Below, piece by piece: positions 29,978 to 39,578 of a DNA stretch of 64,000 nt. This stretch comes from Knoellia aerolata DSM 18566 (GTDB lineage Bacteria > Actinomycetota > Actinomycetes > Actinomycetales > Dermatophilaceae). A program made the position numbers and the translations under genes. The number at the start of each line of letters is the position of its first letter. The first letter of the stretch is position 1. Under the pieces are notes generated by a model. The model was not told the origin of the DNA. It made no database searches and was given only the letters and a program-made list of their open reading frames with translations. The stretch spans positions 146,923 to 210,922 of the forward strand of contig NZ_AVPL01000002.1 of assembly GCF_000768695.1 (NCBI RefSeq), written 5' to 3'.

Positions 29978-30783
29978 CCGCCGGTATGCCGTTCTACGTC
30001 TCGCCCGAGCAGCTCATGAAGGACCGGGCCGACTTTGCCCGCAAGGGCATCGCGCGCGGTCGATCCGTCCTCGTCCTCGGCTACGACCACGGCATCGCCT
30101 TCGTCGCCGAGAACCAGTCGCGAAGCCTGCACAAGATCGGCGAGATCTACGACCGCATCGGGTTCGCGGCCGTCGGCAAGTACAACGAGTTCGAGAACCT
30201 CCGGGTCGCCGGTGTGCGCTACGCCGACCTGCGCGGCTACTCCTACGACCGCAGCGACGTCACGGCTCGCGGCCTCGCCAACGCCTACGCCCAGACCCTC
30301 GGCTCCGTGTTCACCCAGGAGTCGAAGCCCTACGAGGTCGAGATCGTCGTGGCCGAGGTCGGCCGTGACGCCGACGGCGACCAGATCTACCGGCTCACCT
30401 ACGACGGCTCCGTCGCCGACGAGCGCGGCCTCGTCGCGATGGGCGGGGCCTCGGACCAGATCGAGGAGCGGCTCACCGAGAAGTGGCGTCCTGGCCTCAG
30501 CCTGGCCCAGGCGCTCCGCCTCGCCGCCGAGGGACTGGCCCACGACCCTGCGGGCGGACCCGACCGCGAGCTCGGCCCGGAGTCCCTCGAGGTCGCCGTC
30601 CTCGACCGCACCCGGCCCCGGCGCACGTTCCGCCGGATCAACGCCGACCTGCTCGGCCAGCTCCTCTCCGACGAGGACCCGACCGACGACGTGCCCCCGG
30701 TCGACCACGACAGCCCCCGGCAGGCCGCGAGCAACCCCCAGACCCAGCGTCACGGCGACGAGCCGGCGCCCGACTCCGACTAG
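29974..30783 (+). CDS. prcA: Proteasome alpha subunit PrcA
   Basis: 269 residues. The N-terminus [21 protein letters not shown] is the gate segment, [13 protein letters not shown] begins the core strands and [16 protein letters not shown] is typical. No catalytic Thr, as expected for alpha. The C-terminal about 35 residues are acidic and disordered. ATG overlaps the prcB stop. Followed by a terminator hairpin and a convergent peroxiredoxin gene. Confidence 0.95.
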   Translation: MTAGMPFYVSPEQLMKDRADFARKGIARGRSVLVLGYDHGIAFVAENQSRSLHKIGEIYDRIGFAAVGKYNEFENLRVAGVRYADLRGYSYDRSDVTARGLANAYAQTLGSVFTQESKPYEVEIVVAEVGRDADGDQIYRLTYDGSVADERGLVAMGGASDQIEERLTEKWRPGLSLAQALRLAAEGLAHDPAGGPDRELGPESLEVAVLDRTRPRRTFRRINADLLGQLLSDEDPTDDVPPVDHDSPRQAASNPQTQRHGDEPAPDSD

Positions 30784-30784
30784 G

Positions 30785-30807
30785 CCGCCGGGGGCGCCCG
30801 CCGGCGG
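30785..30807. terminator. Hairpin between prcA and peroxiredoxin gene
   Basis: CCGCCGG and CCGGCGG arms, 9-base loop, immediately after the prcA stop. A second small GGGGC/GCCCC hairpin follows. Confidence 0.5.
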
Positions 30808-30843
30808 ACCGGGGCAGGACCGAGCCCCACGTCGCCCGCCGAC

Positions 30844-31482
30844 TCAGGTCGTGGTGGGGGCGTTGGCGTACCGGAGGTAGGGCGTGACCTCCTCGACGTC
30901 CACGAAGCGCTCGCGGGCATCGGCGGTCGAGACGGTCGGCGCCACGATGACGCGCTCGCCCGGCCTCCAGTCCGCCGGGGTCGAGAACGGACCGGAGTCG
31001 TTGACCTGGAGGGCGTCGAGCGCCCGCAGGACCTCGTCGAAGTTGCGGCCCGCGCTCTTGGGGTAGGTGAGGGAGAGGCGCACCTTGCCCTTGGGGTCGA
31101 TGAGGAACACCGAACGGACGCTCGAGGTGTCGCCCTCGCCGGGGTGGATCATGTCGTAGAGCTCGGCGACCCTGCGGTCCTGGTCGGCGACGATCGGGTA
31201 GGTCACGGCGGCGCCGCCGACCTCCTCGATGTCGCTCTTCCACGCGTGGTGGTCGTCGATGGCGTCGACCGAGACGGCGAGCACCTTGGCGTCGCGCCGG
31301 GCCCACTCGTCCTTGAGGGCGGCAACCCGACCGAGCTCGGTGGTGCAGACGGGGGTGAAGTCGGCCGGGTGGCTGAAGAGGACTGCCCAGCCGTCGCCCT
31401 TCCAGTCGTGGAAGCTGATCTCACCCTCGGTGGTGTCGGCGGTGAAGTCGGGGGCGTGGTCGCCGAGACGCAGCGTGGCCAT
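30844..31482 (-). CDS. 1-Cys peroxiredoxin (Prx6-like)
   Basis: 212 residues. Active site HPADFTPVCTTELG holds the only cysteine in the protein, so it is a 1-Cys enzyme that needs an outside thiol, plausibly mycothiol. A C-terminal Prx6-type extension follows (STPADWRPGERVIVAPTVS). Reduces peroxides. RBS GAGAGGA lies before ATG. Located inside the proteasome locus between prcA and pafA, facing the other way. Confidence 0.93.
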   Translation of the reverse strand: MATLRLGDHAPDFTADTTEGEISFHDWKGDGWAVLFSHPADFTPVCTTELGRVAALKDEWARRDAKVLAVSVDAIDDHHAWKSDIEEVGGAAVTYPIVADQDRRVAELYDMIHPGEGDTSSVRSVFLIDPKGKVRLSLTYPKSAGRNFDEVLRALDALQVNDSGPFSTPADWRPGERVIVAPTVSTADARERFVDVEEVTPYLRYANAPTTT

Positions 31483-31595
31483 GGGACGGTCCTCTCAGAG
31501 ATAACAGGATGTTGCCTGACGCCAAACATGCCGTTAAGTGTCGAGGGTGGGTACGAGCGTTCCGGATGCTGGACGCCGACCCGGGGCGTCGTGAC

Positions 31596-31601
31596 TAGGG
31601 T
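31596..31601 (+). promoter_or_regulatory. -10 box of pafA
   Basis: TAGGGT six bases before ATG at 31608. The context GTGACTAGGGTT recurs before the Lrp-family gene at 43.6 kb. Confidence 0.5.
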
Positions 31602-31607
31602 TGCCCC

Positions 31608-32969
31608 ATGGAGCGACGGATCTTCGGGATCGAGAACGAGTACGGGATCACCGCCTCGTCCGACGGCCAGCGCACCCTGACCCCCGACGAGGTGGCCCGC
31701 TACCTCTTCCGCAAGGTCGTCGCGTGGGGCCGGTCGAGCAACGTCTTCCTCGCGAACGGCTCGCGTCTCTACCTCGACGTCGGCAGCCACCCCGAGTACG
31801 CCACGGCCGAGTGCGACTCCCTGCGCCAGCTCGTCGCGCACGACCGCGCGGGGGAGCGGATCGTCGAGGGCCTCGTCGCCGACGCCCAGGTCCGCCTGCG
31901 CGAGGACGGCGTGGCCGGCGACATCTACGTCTTCAAGAACAACACCGACTCGGCGGGCAACTCCTACGGCTGCCACGAGAACTACCTCATCGGCCGGGCC
32001 GGCGACTTCCAGGTCTTCTCGGACGCGCTGCTGCCCTTCCTCATCAGCCGCCAGATCACCTGTGGCGCAGGCAAGCTCGTGCGTACCTCCAAAGGCGTGG
32101 AGTATGCCGTGAGCCAGCGCGCGGACCACATCTGGGAGGGCGTGTCGTCGGCGACGACACGCAGCCGACCGATCATCAACACCCGGGACGAGCCGCACGC
32201 CGACGCCGAGCACTACCGGCGCCTCCACGTCATCGTCGGCGACTCCAACATGAGCGAGACGACGACGATGCTCAAGGTCGGCTCGTGCGACCTCGTGCTG
32301 CGGATGATCGAGGACGGGGTGGTCATGCGCGACCTCACGCTCGAGAACCCCATCCGCGCGATCCGCGAGATCAGCCACGACATGACCGGGCGGCGCACCG
32401 TGCGCCTCGCCAACGGCCGTGAGCTGAGCGCCCTCGACCTGCAGCGCGAGTACCTCGCCGCTGCGACGGCATACGTCGACCGGGAGGGGGCCCGCGACCC
32501 GGACCACAAGACCGTCCTCGATCTCTGGGAGCGCACGCTCGACGCGGTCGAGAGTGGCAACCACTCGTCGGTCGACACCGAGATCGACTGGATGATCAAG
32601 TACAAGCTCCTCGACCAGTACGCGACCAGGCACGGCATGGGGATGGACCACCCGCGCCTGGCCCAGATCGACCTCGCCTACCACGACATCGACCGGCGCC
32701 GGGGCCTGTTCTACCTGCTCCAGGCGCGGGGGAGGGCGGCTCGCGCCGTCACCGACCCGGAGGTGTTCGAGGCGAAGGTCAAGCCGCCCCAGACCACCCG
32801 GGCCAAGCTGCGCGGCGACTTCATCCGGGCGGCACAGGAGCACCGGCGCGACTTCACCGTCGACTGGGTGCACCTCAAGCTCAACGACCAGGCCCAGCGC
32901 ACCGTGCTCTGCAAGGACCCGTTCCGCAGCGAGGACCCCCGGGTGGAGCGGCTGATCTCAGGGATGTGA
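31608..32969 (+). CDS. pafA: Pup-protein ligase PafA
   Basis: 453 residues. [20 protein letters not shown] starts the catalytic beta-sheet. [33 protein letters not shown] and [19 protein letters not shown] follow. It joins Pup's C-terminal glutamate to substrate lysines using ATP. It lacks the longer Dop insertion. Downstream are two FKBP genes and pafBC, the usual actinobacterial order. Confidence 0.96.
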   Translation: MERRIFGIENEYGITASSDGQRTLTPDEVARYLFRKVVAWGRSSNVFLANGSRLYLDVGSHPEYATAECDSLRQLVAHDRAGERIVEGLVADAQVRLREDGVAGDIYVFKNNTDSAGNSYGCHENYLIGRAGDFQVFSDALLPFLISRQITCGAGKLVRTSKGVEYAVSQRADHIWEGVSSATTRSRPIINTRDEPHADAEHYRRLHVIVGDSNMSETTTMLKVGSCDLVLRMIEDGVVMRDLTLENPIRAIREISHDMTGRRTVRLANGRELSALDLQREYLAAATAYVDREGARDPDHKTVLDLWERTLDAVESGNHSSVDTEIDWMIKYKLLDQYATRHGMGMDHPRLAQIDLAYHDIDRRRGLFYLLQARGRAARAVTDPEVFEAKVKPPQTTRAKLRGDFIRAAQEHRRDFTVDWVHLKLNDQAQRTVLCKDPFRSEDPRVERLISGM

Positions 32970-33026
32970 CAGGTCCTGTGGTTATGGTGGAGCCTTCCCC
33001 CACCCCGCTCGATCTGAGGTACTCCT

Positions 33027-33965
33027 GTGTCCCGCGCCCGTTTCGCTCCCCTCGCCGCCGCCCTGACGATGGGCCTGGTCGCCCTCGTCGGCTGTGGCGA
33101 ATCATCCGGCGACACGCCTGCCGCCGCGGGCCCCCTCGCCCAGGTCAAGGTCGAGGGTGGCGCCGCCAGCGAGCCGAAGGTCACCATCGCCCCGACCCCG
33201 CTCAAGGTCACGGAAGAGGTCAAGCGGGTCATCACCGAGGGCGAGGGGACGCCCCTCGGTGCGAGCGACCTCACCGCCGTGCACGTCCAGATCGTCAACG
33301 GCACCGACGGCAAGGTCGCGACGAGCACGTGGAAGGACAACCAGACGCTCGGCATCGACCTGTCCGACCAGCAGATGCTGCCGATCCTCACCAACCAGCT
33401 CAAGGGCGCCAAGCCCGGCTCCCGCCTGCTGCTCGCCGCCCCGTCCGCCGACGTCTTCGGGCCGCAGGGCAACACCGGCCTGGGCCTCAAGGCAGAGGAC
33501 CCCGTCGTCTTCGTCGTCGACGTCATCAAGGCCTCGCCGTCCCTCAAGGAGGCCGAGGGTGCCGCCGTCGCACCGAAGGCCGGGCTCCCCACCGTGACGA
33601 TGAACCCGGGCAAGGAGGCGACGATCACCATGCCGAAGGCTGCGCCGCCCACCACCCTCGTCACGCAGCCGCTCGTCACGGGCAAGGGCGCCAAGGTCGC
33701 GACCGGCCAGACCGTCCGGGTCGCCTACACCGGCGCGCTCTGGGGCAGTGGCAAGGTCTTCGACTCCAACGCCACCGGCTTCACGACCGCCATCGGTGTC
33801 GGCCAGGTCGTCCCGGGCTGGGACAAGTCGATCGTCGGCCAGACCGTCGGAAGCCGACTGCTCCTCGTCGTCCCCCCGGCCGACGGCTACGGCGCCCAGG
33901 GCCAGGGTGAGATCAAGGGCACCGACACCATGGTGTTCGTCGTCGACATCCTCGCCGCCGTCTGA
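33027..33965 (+). CDS. FKBP-type prolyl isomerase lipoprotein, two FKBP-like domains
   Basis: 312 residues. A signal peptide with lipobox LVALVGCGESS near residue 24 predicts membrane anchoring outside the cell. The C-terminal domain (about 215-312) is a clear FKBP: VRVAYTGALWGSGKVFDSN, VVPGWDKSIVGQTVGSRLLLVVPPADGYG, DTMVFVVDILA. An earlier domain (about 70-175) repeats the pattern in degraded form and lacks the VPGWD core. It probably helps folding of exported proteins. Leader has -10 TATGGT at 32983 and RBS TGAGGT. Confidence 0.9.
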   Translation: MSRARFAPLAAALTMGLVALVGCGESSGDTPAAAGPLAQVKVEGGAASEPKVTIAPTPLKVTEEVKRVITEGEGTPLGASDLTAVHVQIVNGTDGKVATSTWKDNQTLGIDLSDQQMLPILTNQLKGAKPGSRLLLAAPSADVFGPQGNTGLGLKAEDPVVFVVDVIKASPSLKEAEGAAVAPKAGLPTVTMNPGKEATITMPKAAPPTTLVTQPLVTGKGAKVATGQTVRVAYTGALWGSGKVFDSNATGFTTAIGVGQVVPGWDKSIVGQTVGSRLLLVVPPADGYGAQGQGEIKGTDTMVFVVDILAAV

Positions 33966-34012
33966 TCCGCACCACCCGTCCGCACGACCGTCACCCGAGA
34001 GGACCCCACCCC

Positions 34013-34396
34013 ATGGGCTTCGACCCGAACACGACCCGCCCCGAGATCGACTTCCCGGGCGAGGTCCCCACCGAGCTCGTCATCGAGGACCTCACCGTCG
34101 GTGACGGCGCCGAGGCCACGTCCGGCTCCACCGTGTCCTGCCACTACGTCGGTGTCGCGCACTCCACCGGGGAGGAGTTCGACGCCTCCTGGAACCGCGG
34201 CGAGCCCCTGACCTTCCGCCTCGGCGTGGGCCAGGTCATCCGCGGCTGGGACGACGGCATCGCCGGGATGAAGGAGGGCGGCCGTCGCCGGCTGCACATC
34301 CCCAGCGACCTCGCCTACGGGGAGCGCGGCGCCGGCGCCGTCATCGCGCCCGGCGAGAGCCTCGTCTTCGTCGTGGACCTCGTCAGCGTTCGCTGA
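34013..34396 (+). CDS. Cytosolic FKBP-type peptidyl-prolyl isomerase
   Basis: 127 residues, one complete FKBP domain: VSCHYVGVAHSTGEEFDASW, VIRGWDDGIAGMKEGGRRRL, IPSDLAYGERGAG, LVFVVDLVSV. No signal peptide. RBS GAGAGGA before ATG. Its last 14 bases overlap the 3' end of the convergent DUF3866 gene. Confidence 0.93.
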   Translation: MGFDPNTTRPEIDFPGEVPTELVIEDLTVGDGAEATSGSTVSCHYVGVAHSTGEEFDASWNRGEPLTFRLGVGQVIRGWDDGIAGMKEGGRRRLHIPSDLAYGERGAGAVIAPGESLVFVVDLVSVR

Positions 34397-35486
34397 CCCG
34401 CTGTGCGGCGCACACTCCCGCGACGGCACTGAGGACGAACGCGGCGAGGTCCTCCTCGAGGCCCCGACCCATCGTCGACAGCCGCACCGGGCTCTGTCGC
34501 AGCGCGTCCAGCACGCCCTCCGTGCCGATCTCGACGACGTCGAGGTCGGCACGGCTGCGTGCGGCCAGCTCCGTGGCCTGCCGGCGGACCAGCGCCGCGA
34601 GCTCACCCCCGCCCGCGAGGACCGGCACGATCGCGGCGGAGAGCAGCGCATCCCCGTATGCCGTCGTGCTGTGGTGTGAGATCCCGCGGTGGCGTGGGCG
34701 GTGGTCGCTTCCCGACACGCGCAGGGCAGCGATCGAGGTGCCGCCCAGGACGTGGGTGGCGTGCAGCGCCTCGGCGGCCGCGACGCCGGAGTAGCCCCAG
34801 CGGGTGCCGGTGCCGACGTTGCCGGGCCCCTGCGCGACGACGGTGACGTCGGCACCCACGACGTGACGGGCGGCAAGCAGCCCGCTGTGCAGGGACACGG
34901 CCTCGTGGTCACCGCCGAAGGCCTGGCCGACCGTGAGGGTCGCCGCGAGCCAGCCGGCCTCCGCCAGCCCGGCCACGGCGCGGGAGAACGCGATCGGCAG
35001 CGCTCCTCCGTCGGTCATGACGTAGGCGACCCGGGCGTCCGGGCGGGCGAGCCGCACGCCGGCGATGACCGCCGGCAGCGCCGAGTGGAGGTCGCAGACG
35101 ACGACCGGCATCCCGTCGAGGGACTCGGCGTCGAGCAGGACGTCGTGGTGGATGCTGTCCTGCTCGTCCACGGCGAGGAACATCTGCTGTTGGGGGGTGT
35201 AGCGCGCCTTGACGATGTGGCCCAGGGACTCGGGTGCGTCGTCCGGCAGGCGGTCCGGGATCGCCACGACGAAGGCCAGGCCTCCCGTGCCCAGCCCCTT
35301 GAGCAGGGCCGAGGCGTTGAGGATCACCCGGTCACCCGGCTCCGGTCGCCCGACCATCCCCGTGTAGGCGAGGGCGCGCACCTCCGACCCGGTCCCGTCG
35401 GGCGAAGCCAGCCTCACGGCATACTCCACCGCTCCCGGCCACTCCCGGATTGTCTCGACGACCGCGCCCTCGCGCCACTGCATCAC
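34383..35486 (-). CDS. DUF3866 family protein
   Basis: About 367 residues. I chose GTG at 35486 because TAGCCT ends seven bases before it. An ATG directly follows in frame, so the protein starts MMQWREGAVVE. Typical actinobacterial DUF3866, found next to pafBC. No signal peptide or obvious catalytic motif, although VAQGPGNVGTGTRWGYSGVA is glycine-rich and may bind a ligand. Function unknown. Confidence 0.85.
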   Translation of the reverse strand: MMQWREGAVVETIREWPGAVEYAVRLASPDGTGSEVRALAYTGMVGRPEPGDRVILNASALLKGLGTGGLAFVVAIPDRLPDDAPESLGHIVKARYTPQQQMFLAVDEQDSIHHDVLLDAESLDGMPVVVCDLHSALPAVIAGVRLARPDARVAYVMTDGGALPIAFSRAVAGLAEAGWLAATLTVGQAFGGDHEAVSLHSGLLAARHVVGADVTVVAQGPGNVGTGTRWGYSGVAAAEALHATHVLGGTSIAALRVSGSDHRPRHRGISHHSTTAYGDALLSAAIVPVLAGGGELAALVRRQATELAARSRADLDVVEIGTEGVLDALRQSPVRLSTMGRGLEEDLAAFVLSAVAGVCAAQRVSER

Positions 35487-35493
35487 ACCGCGC

Positions 35494-35510
35494 AGGCTAT
35501 CGAGTAGCGT
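35494..35510. promoter_or_regulatory. Back-to-back -10 boxes for DUF3866 gene and pafB
   Basis: Minus-strand TAGCCT (35494-35499) and plus-strand TAGCGT (35505-35510) are five bases apart in a 31-bp gap, each seven bases from its start codon. Confidence 0.5.
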
Positions 35511-35517
35511 CGCAGCC

Positions 35518-36507
35518 ATGAGCGCAGCGACGGGCACGGCCGCCAAGACCGAGCGCCTCCTCAACCTCGTGCTCGTGCTCCTCTACACCCGGCGGCCGCT
35601 GTCCAAGGCGCAGATCCGCACGCTCGTGCCCCAGTACGGCGCGACCGCGTCGACCGAGGCCTTCGACCGGATGTTCGAGCGTGACAAGGACGAGCTGCGC
35701 GGTCTCGGCGTGCCGCTCGCGACCGAGGAGATCGACGCCTTCCACGAGGACGAGCCCGGCTACCGGATCAACCAGCGCGACTACGCCCTGCCCGACATCG
35801 ACTTCGAGCCCGACGAGCTGGCCGTCCTCGGCCTCGCCAGCCGCAGCTGGGCGCACGCCTCGATGGCCGGCCCCGCGGCCGAGGCCCTGCGCAAGCTGCG
35901 TGCGGCCGGCGTCGAGCGCGACGAGGGCGCCCTCATCGGCATCGAGCCGCGGCTGCGCACGACCGAGCCGGCGTTCGAGGCGGTCAAGGACGCGGTGCTG
36001 AGCCGCACCCCGATCACGTTCGACTACCGCCGCCCGGAGGGGAGCGAGACCCGGACCCGCAACGTGCAGCCCTGGTCGCTCGTCCAGTGGCACGGCCGCT
36101 GGTACCTCGCCGGGCACGACCTCGACCGCGAGGACACGCGGGTCTTCCGGCTGTCCCGGATCGACGGCCGCGTCCGCACGGCTGGGCGCGCCGGGTCGTT
36201 CGAGGTGCCCGCCGACCACGAGGCCCGGGTCCTCGTCGAGGGCTCTGACGCGGGCGGCGAGGTCCGCCCGGCGCGGGTCCGCGTCCGGCCGGGTGCCGCG
36301 CACAGCCTCCGCCGCCGCGCGACGGCCACCGCCGAGACCGACAGCGGGTGGTCGGAGCTGTCCGTCGACTTCCACGACGTCGACGGGTTCGCCGCCGAGC
36401 TGGCCGGCCACGGGGACGCCGTCGTCGTCGTCGAGCCGCCCGAGCTCCTCGACCGCGTCCAGCGGCACCTGCGGGCCACCCTCGCGGCGCACGAGGCGAG
36501 GGCCTGA
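35518..36507 (+). CDS. pafB: WYL-domain regulator PafB
   Basis: 329 residues: N-terminal winged helix (KTERLLNLVLVLLYTRRPLSKAQIRTLV), middle WYL domain (QPWSLVQWHGRWYLAGHD has the WYL-type core) and C-terminal WCX extension. With PafC it forms a DNA-damage transcription activator responding to single-stranded DNA in mycobacteria. Stop overlaps the pafC start (TGATG). Confidence 0.93.
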   Translation: MSAATGTAAKTERLLNLVLVLLYTRRPLSKAQIRTLVPQYGATASTEAFDRMFERDKDELRGLGVPLATEEIDAFHEDEPGYRINQRDYALPDIDFEPDELAVLGLASRSWAHASMAGPAAEALRKLRAAGVERDEGALIGIEPRLRTTEPAFEAVKDAVLSRTPITFDYRRPEGSETRTRNVQPWSLVQWHGRWYLAGHDLDREDTRVFRLSRIDGRVRTAGRAGSFEVPADHEARVLVEGSDAGGEVRPARVRVRPGAAHSLRRRATATAETDSGWSELSVDFHDVDGFAAELAGHGDAVVVVEPPELLDRVQRHLRATLAAHEARA

Positions 36508-37478
36508 TGGCCGTCGAGACGGCGACGAGCCGCCTGACCCGCCTCCTGACGATGGTCCCGTGGCTCGTCAACCGCCAGGGGATCGAGCTCGAGGAGGCCG
36601 CGCGCGGCCTCGACGTCACCGTCGAGCAGCTCGAGTCCGACCTCAACCTGCTCTTCCTCTGCGGCTACGGGCAGATGCCCGACGAGCTCATCGAGGCGGA
36701 CTGGGAGGGGGGCCGCGTCTTCGTGGGCAACGCCGACGCGATCTCCCGACCCCTGCGCCTCGGGGTGGACGAGGCCGTGACCCTCATCGTCGGGCTGCGC
36801 ACGCTCCTCGACGTCCCCGGGCTCACCGAGCGTGACGCCATCGAGCGCGCCCTGGCCAAGCTCGAGGCGGCCGCCGGCACCTCGGCGGAGCCGGCGGCCC
36901 GCGTGTCCGTGGACCTTGCGAGTGCGGGGGTCGACGACGTCGTCCTCGCCCGCGCCAGAGAGGGAGTCCAGCGCCACCGGCGGCTGCACCTCACCTACCA
37001 CGTGCCCGGGCGCGACGAGTCCACCGAGCGCGACGTCGACCCGATGCGGGTCATCGCCGCCGACGGCTTCTGGTACCTCGAGGGCTGGTGCCACCGTGCC
37101 GTGGGGGTCCGGGTCTTCCGGCTCGACCGCGTGGAGGCCCTCACGGTGCTCGACGAGGACGGCACCCCACCCGAGGGGGTCTCGCCGCGCGACGTCGGCG
37201 ACAGCATCTTCAGTCCCACCGAGGACGACCTCGTCGTCACGTTGCGGCTCCTTCCGGGCGCGCTGTGGGTCAGCGACTACTACCCCGTCGAGTCGTCGAG
37301 CGACGCCGCGGACGGGTCGCGCACCATCACCCTCCGGACCGCCGACACGGCCTGGCTGGAGCGGCTCGTCCTGCGCCTCGGCGGCCACGCCGTCGTCGTC
37401 TCACCCCCCGACCTGCGGCAACGGGTGGCCGACCGGGCGCGCGCAGGCCTGGCTCCGCGCACCCACGACGTAGACTGA
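36507..37478 (+). CDS. pafC: WYL-domain regulator PafC
   Basis: 323 residues. Same three-part layout as PafB: winged helix ([26 protein letters not shown]), WYL ([19 protein letters not shown]) and WCX. Coupled to pafB by a one-base overlap, consistent with obligate heterodimer formation. Near its stop, GTAGACT offers a -10 (TAGACT, 37471-37476) for tatA. Confidence 0.93.
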   Translation: MAVETATSRLTRLLTMVPWLVNRQGIELEEAARGLDVTVEQLESDLNLLFLCGYGQMPDELIEADWEGGRVFVGNADAISRPLRLGVDEAVTLIVGLRTLLDVPGLTERDAIERALAKLEAAAGTSAEPAARVSVDLASAGVDDVVLARAREGVQRHRRLHLTYHVPGRDESTERDVDPMRVIAADGFWYLEGWCHRAVGVRVFRLDRVEALTVLDEDGTPPEGVSPRDVGDSIFSPTEDDLVVTLRLLPGALWVSDYYPVESSSDAADGSRTITLRTADTAWLERLVLRLGGHAVVVSPPDLRQRVADRARAGLAPRTHDVD

Positions 37479-37512
37479 CCGCAGACCTCTCATCGGAAGA
37501 AGGCTCAGCATC

Positions 37513-37824
37513 ATGCTTCGCAACTTCGGCGCCCCCGAGATCATCATCATCGCGGTGCTTCTCATCGTCATCTTCGGGTGGAAGCGCCTGCCCGACGCGG
37601 CGCGCAGCCTCGGTCGCTCGGCTCGCGTCTTCAAGTCCGAGGTCGACGAGATGAAGAACGACGGCAAGGACAAGAAGCCCTCCGAGACCGTCACCGGTGA
37701 GACGGTGCGTCGTGACGCCGATGTCGACCCGACGGCCCCCCGCGGTACCTCGCCGATCGTCGAGGACACACCCCGCACCGACAACCTCTCGGGCGAGCAG
37801 TCCGGCGACCGCAAGATCGTCTGA
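37513..37824 (+). CDS. tatA: Twin-arginine translocase subunit TatA
   Basis: 103 residues. One membrane helix [19 protein letters not shown], amphipathic helix [20 protein letters not shown] and a charged tail. Forms the protein-conducting assembly with TatC. ATG start has a leader of about 30 bases with a purine-rich GGAAGAAGG. tatC follows after 11 bases. Confidence 0.94.
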   Translation: MLRNFGAPEIIIIAVLLIVIFGWKRLPDAARSLGRSARVFKSEVDEMKNDGKDKKPSETVTGETVRRDADVDPTAPRGTSPIVEDTPRTDNLSGEQSGDRKIV

Positions 37825-37835
37825 CCTCTCGTCCC

Positions 37836-38675
37836 ATGGCCCGCGTCGCGAGACCCGGTCGTCCTCGGCTGCCTCGACGGCGCGAGCGTGACCCCGAAGG
37901 CAGGATGTCGCTCGGCGACCACCTGCGGGAGTTCCGGCGGCGCATCCTCATCGCGGCGGTCACCGTGCTCGTCGCGGCAATCGCCGCCGGGCTGAACTAC
38001 GAGCGGATCTTCACGTTCCTCGCGGCGCCCTTCAACGACTACAAGCGGTCCAACCCGGCGAGCACGATCAGCCTCAACTTCGGCGAGGCGACCTCGGCCT
38101 TCTCCAACCTCATCACGCTGTCGGTCTTCGTCGGAGTCCTCGCGGCCAGCCCGGTCTGGCTCTACCAGGCATGGGCCTTCGTCGTTCCGGGCCTGACGAA
38201 GAAGGAGAAGCGGGTCTCGCTGGCCTTCATCGCCGCGACCGTCCCGCTGTTCCTCGGTGGCTGCCTGCTCGGCTACGTCGTGCTGCCGCAGTCGCTCCAG
38301 CTCCTCTACGGCTTCTCCCCGTCGGGCACCTCGAACATCCAGCAGGTGTCGGCCTACTTCTCGTTCGTCACCCGCTTCATCCTCGTCTTCGGTGGCGGGT
38401 TCCTCTTCCCTGTCTTCCTCGTCGCCTTCAACGCGGTCGGCATCCTGCCCGCGCAGAAGATGATCAAGGGGTGGCGCGTCGCCGTCGTCCTCATCTTCGT
38501 GTTCGCGGCCGTGGCCACCCCGACCGCCGACCCGATGACGATGTTCCTGCTCGCGGCGCCCCTGATCCTCCTGTACTTCGTCGCCTACGGGATCGCCCGC
38601 CTCATCGACCGTCGTCGCGAGAAGGCTCGGCCGGACTGGCTCGAGACCTCGGACGACGAGGCCTCGGCCCTGTGA
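37836..38675 (+). CDS. tatC: Twin-arginine translocase subunit TatC
   Basis: 279 residues, six membrane helices. MSLGDHLREFRRRI is the conserved N-terminal loop that reads the RR signal, and YQAWAFVVPGLTKKEKR is the conserved first cytoplasmic loop. A basic 23-residue N-terminal extension precedes it. An internal ATG at MSLGDH would give the usual TatC length. No tatB is adjacent. The stop overlaps the next GTG. Confidence 0.95.
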   Translation: MARVARPGRPRLPRRRERDPEGRMSLGDHLREFRRRILIAAVTVLVAAIAAGLNYERIFTFLAAPFNDYKRSNPASTISLNFGEATSAFSNLITLSVFVGVLAASPVWLYQAWAFVVPGLTKKEKRVSLAFIAATVPLFLGGCLLGYVVLPQSLQLLYGFSPSGTSNIQQVSAYFSFVTRFILVFGGGFLFPVFLVAFNAVGILPAQKMIKGWRVAVVLIFVFAAVATPTADPMTMFLLAAPLILLYFVAYGIARLIDRRREKARPDWLETSDDEASAL

Positions 38676-39568
38676 CCGCGTCGCTGCGCGTCGGCATGGT
38701 CATCAACCCGACCGCCGGCAAGAACACCGGTGCCCGGATCGGTCGGGAGGCGGCCACGTTCCTCGCCGCCGCGGGCCACGACGTCGTCGACCTGTCGGCC
38801 ATGGACGGGGCCCACGCCCTGGAACGCGGGCGAGCCGCCATCGCCGACCACGCGGTCGACTGCATCGTCGTCGCCGGGGGTGACGGCATGGTCCACCTCG
38901 GCGTCAACCTCGTCGCCGGCACCGACATCCCGCTCGGCATCATCGCCTCGGGCACCGGCAACGACAACGCCCGCGAGCTCGGCCTGCCCGTGCGTGACGC
39001 CGTCAAGGCCGTCGAGCGCATCACGCACGGCGGGACCCGCCGCATCGACGCCATCCGCCACGTCACGCCCAGGGGTGAGGACCGCTGGTTCGCGGGTGTC
39101 CTCGCGGCGGGGTTCGACGCCATCGTCAACGAGCGCGCCAACGGCTGGCGATGGCCCAAGGGGCAGATGAGGTACAACCTCGCGATCCTGCGCGAGCTCG
39201 GCGTCTTCCGGCCGATCCCCTACGTCATCGAGATCGATGGGACGCGTCACGAGACCAGGGCGATGCTCGTCGCGGTCGCCAACGGGCCGTCATACGGCGG
39301 GGGCATGCGGGTGGTGCCGGCGGCGTCCTACGACGACGGGCTGCTCGACGTGCTCGTCCTCCACGAGGTGTCCACCCCGACCCTGCTGCGCGTCTTCCCG
39401 AAGGTCTTCTCGGGCGCCCACGTCGGTCACCCGGCCGTCGAGATCCTGCAGGGCCGTCGCGTCCGGCTCGAGGCGACGGGGATCGTCGCGTACGCCGACG
39501 GGGAGCGCTTCGGACCGCTGCCGATGGAGTGCGAGGTCGTCCCGGGCGCCGTGACCGTCCTGACGTAG
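38672..39568 (+). CDS. Diacylglycerol/lipid kinase family protein
   Basis: 298 residues. The N-terminal nucleotide-binding fold shows VINPTAGKNTG and VVAGGDGMVHLGVN (GGDG signature), then IIASGTGNDNARELG. A C-terminal beta-sandwich follows. A DagK/YegS-type kinase acting on diacylglycerol or sphingosine-like lipids. The usual GGDGT is GGDGM here. GTG overlaps the tatC stop. Its TAG stop forms the helY -10. Confidence 0.92.
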   Translation: MTASLRVGMVINPTAGKNTGARIGREAATFLAAAGHDVVDLSAMDGAHALERGRAAIADHAVDCIVVAGGDGMVHLGVNLVAGTDIPLGIIASGTGNDNARELGLPVRDAVKAVERITHGGTRRIDAIRHVTPRGEDRWFAGVLAAGFDAIVNERANGWRWPKGQMRYNLAILRELGVFRPIPYVIEIDGTRHETRAMLVAVANGPSYGGGMRVVPAASYDDGLLDVLVLHEVSTPTLLRVFPKVFSGAHVGHPAVEILQGRRVRLEATGIVAYADGERFGPLPMECEVVPGAVTVLT

Positions 39569-39571
39569 CCT
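39566..39571 (+). promoter_or_regulatory. -10 box of helY, fused to upstream stop
   Basis: TAGCCT seven bases before ATG at 39579. TAG is the stop of the lipid kinase gene. Confidence 0.5.
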
Positions 39572-39578
39572 GAGCCGC

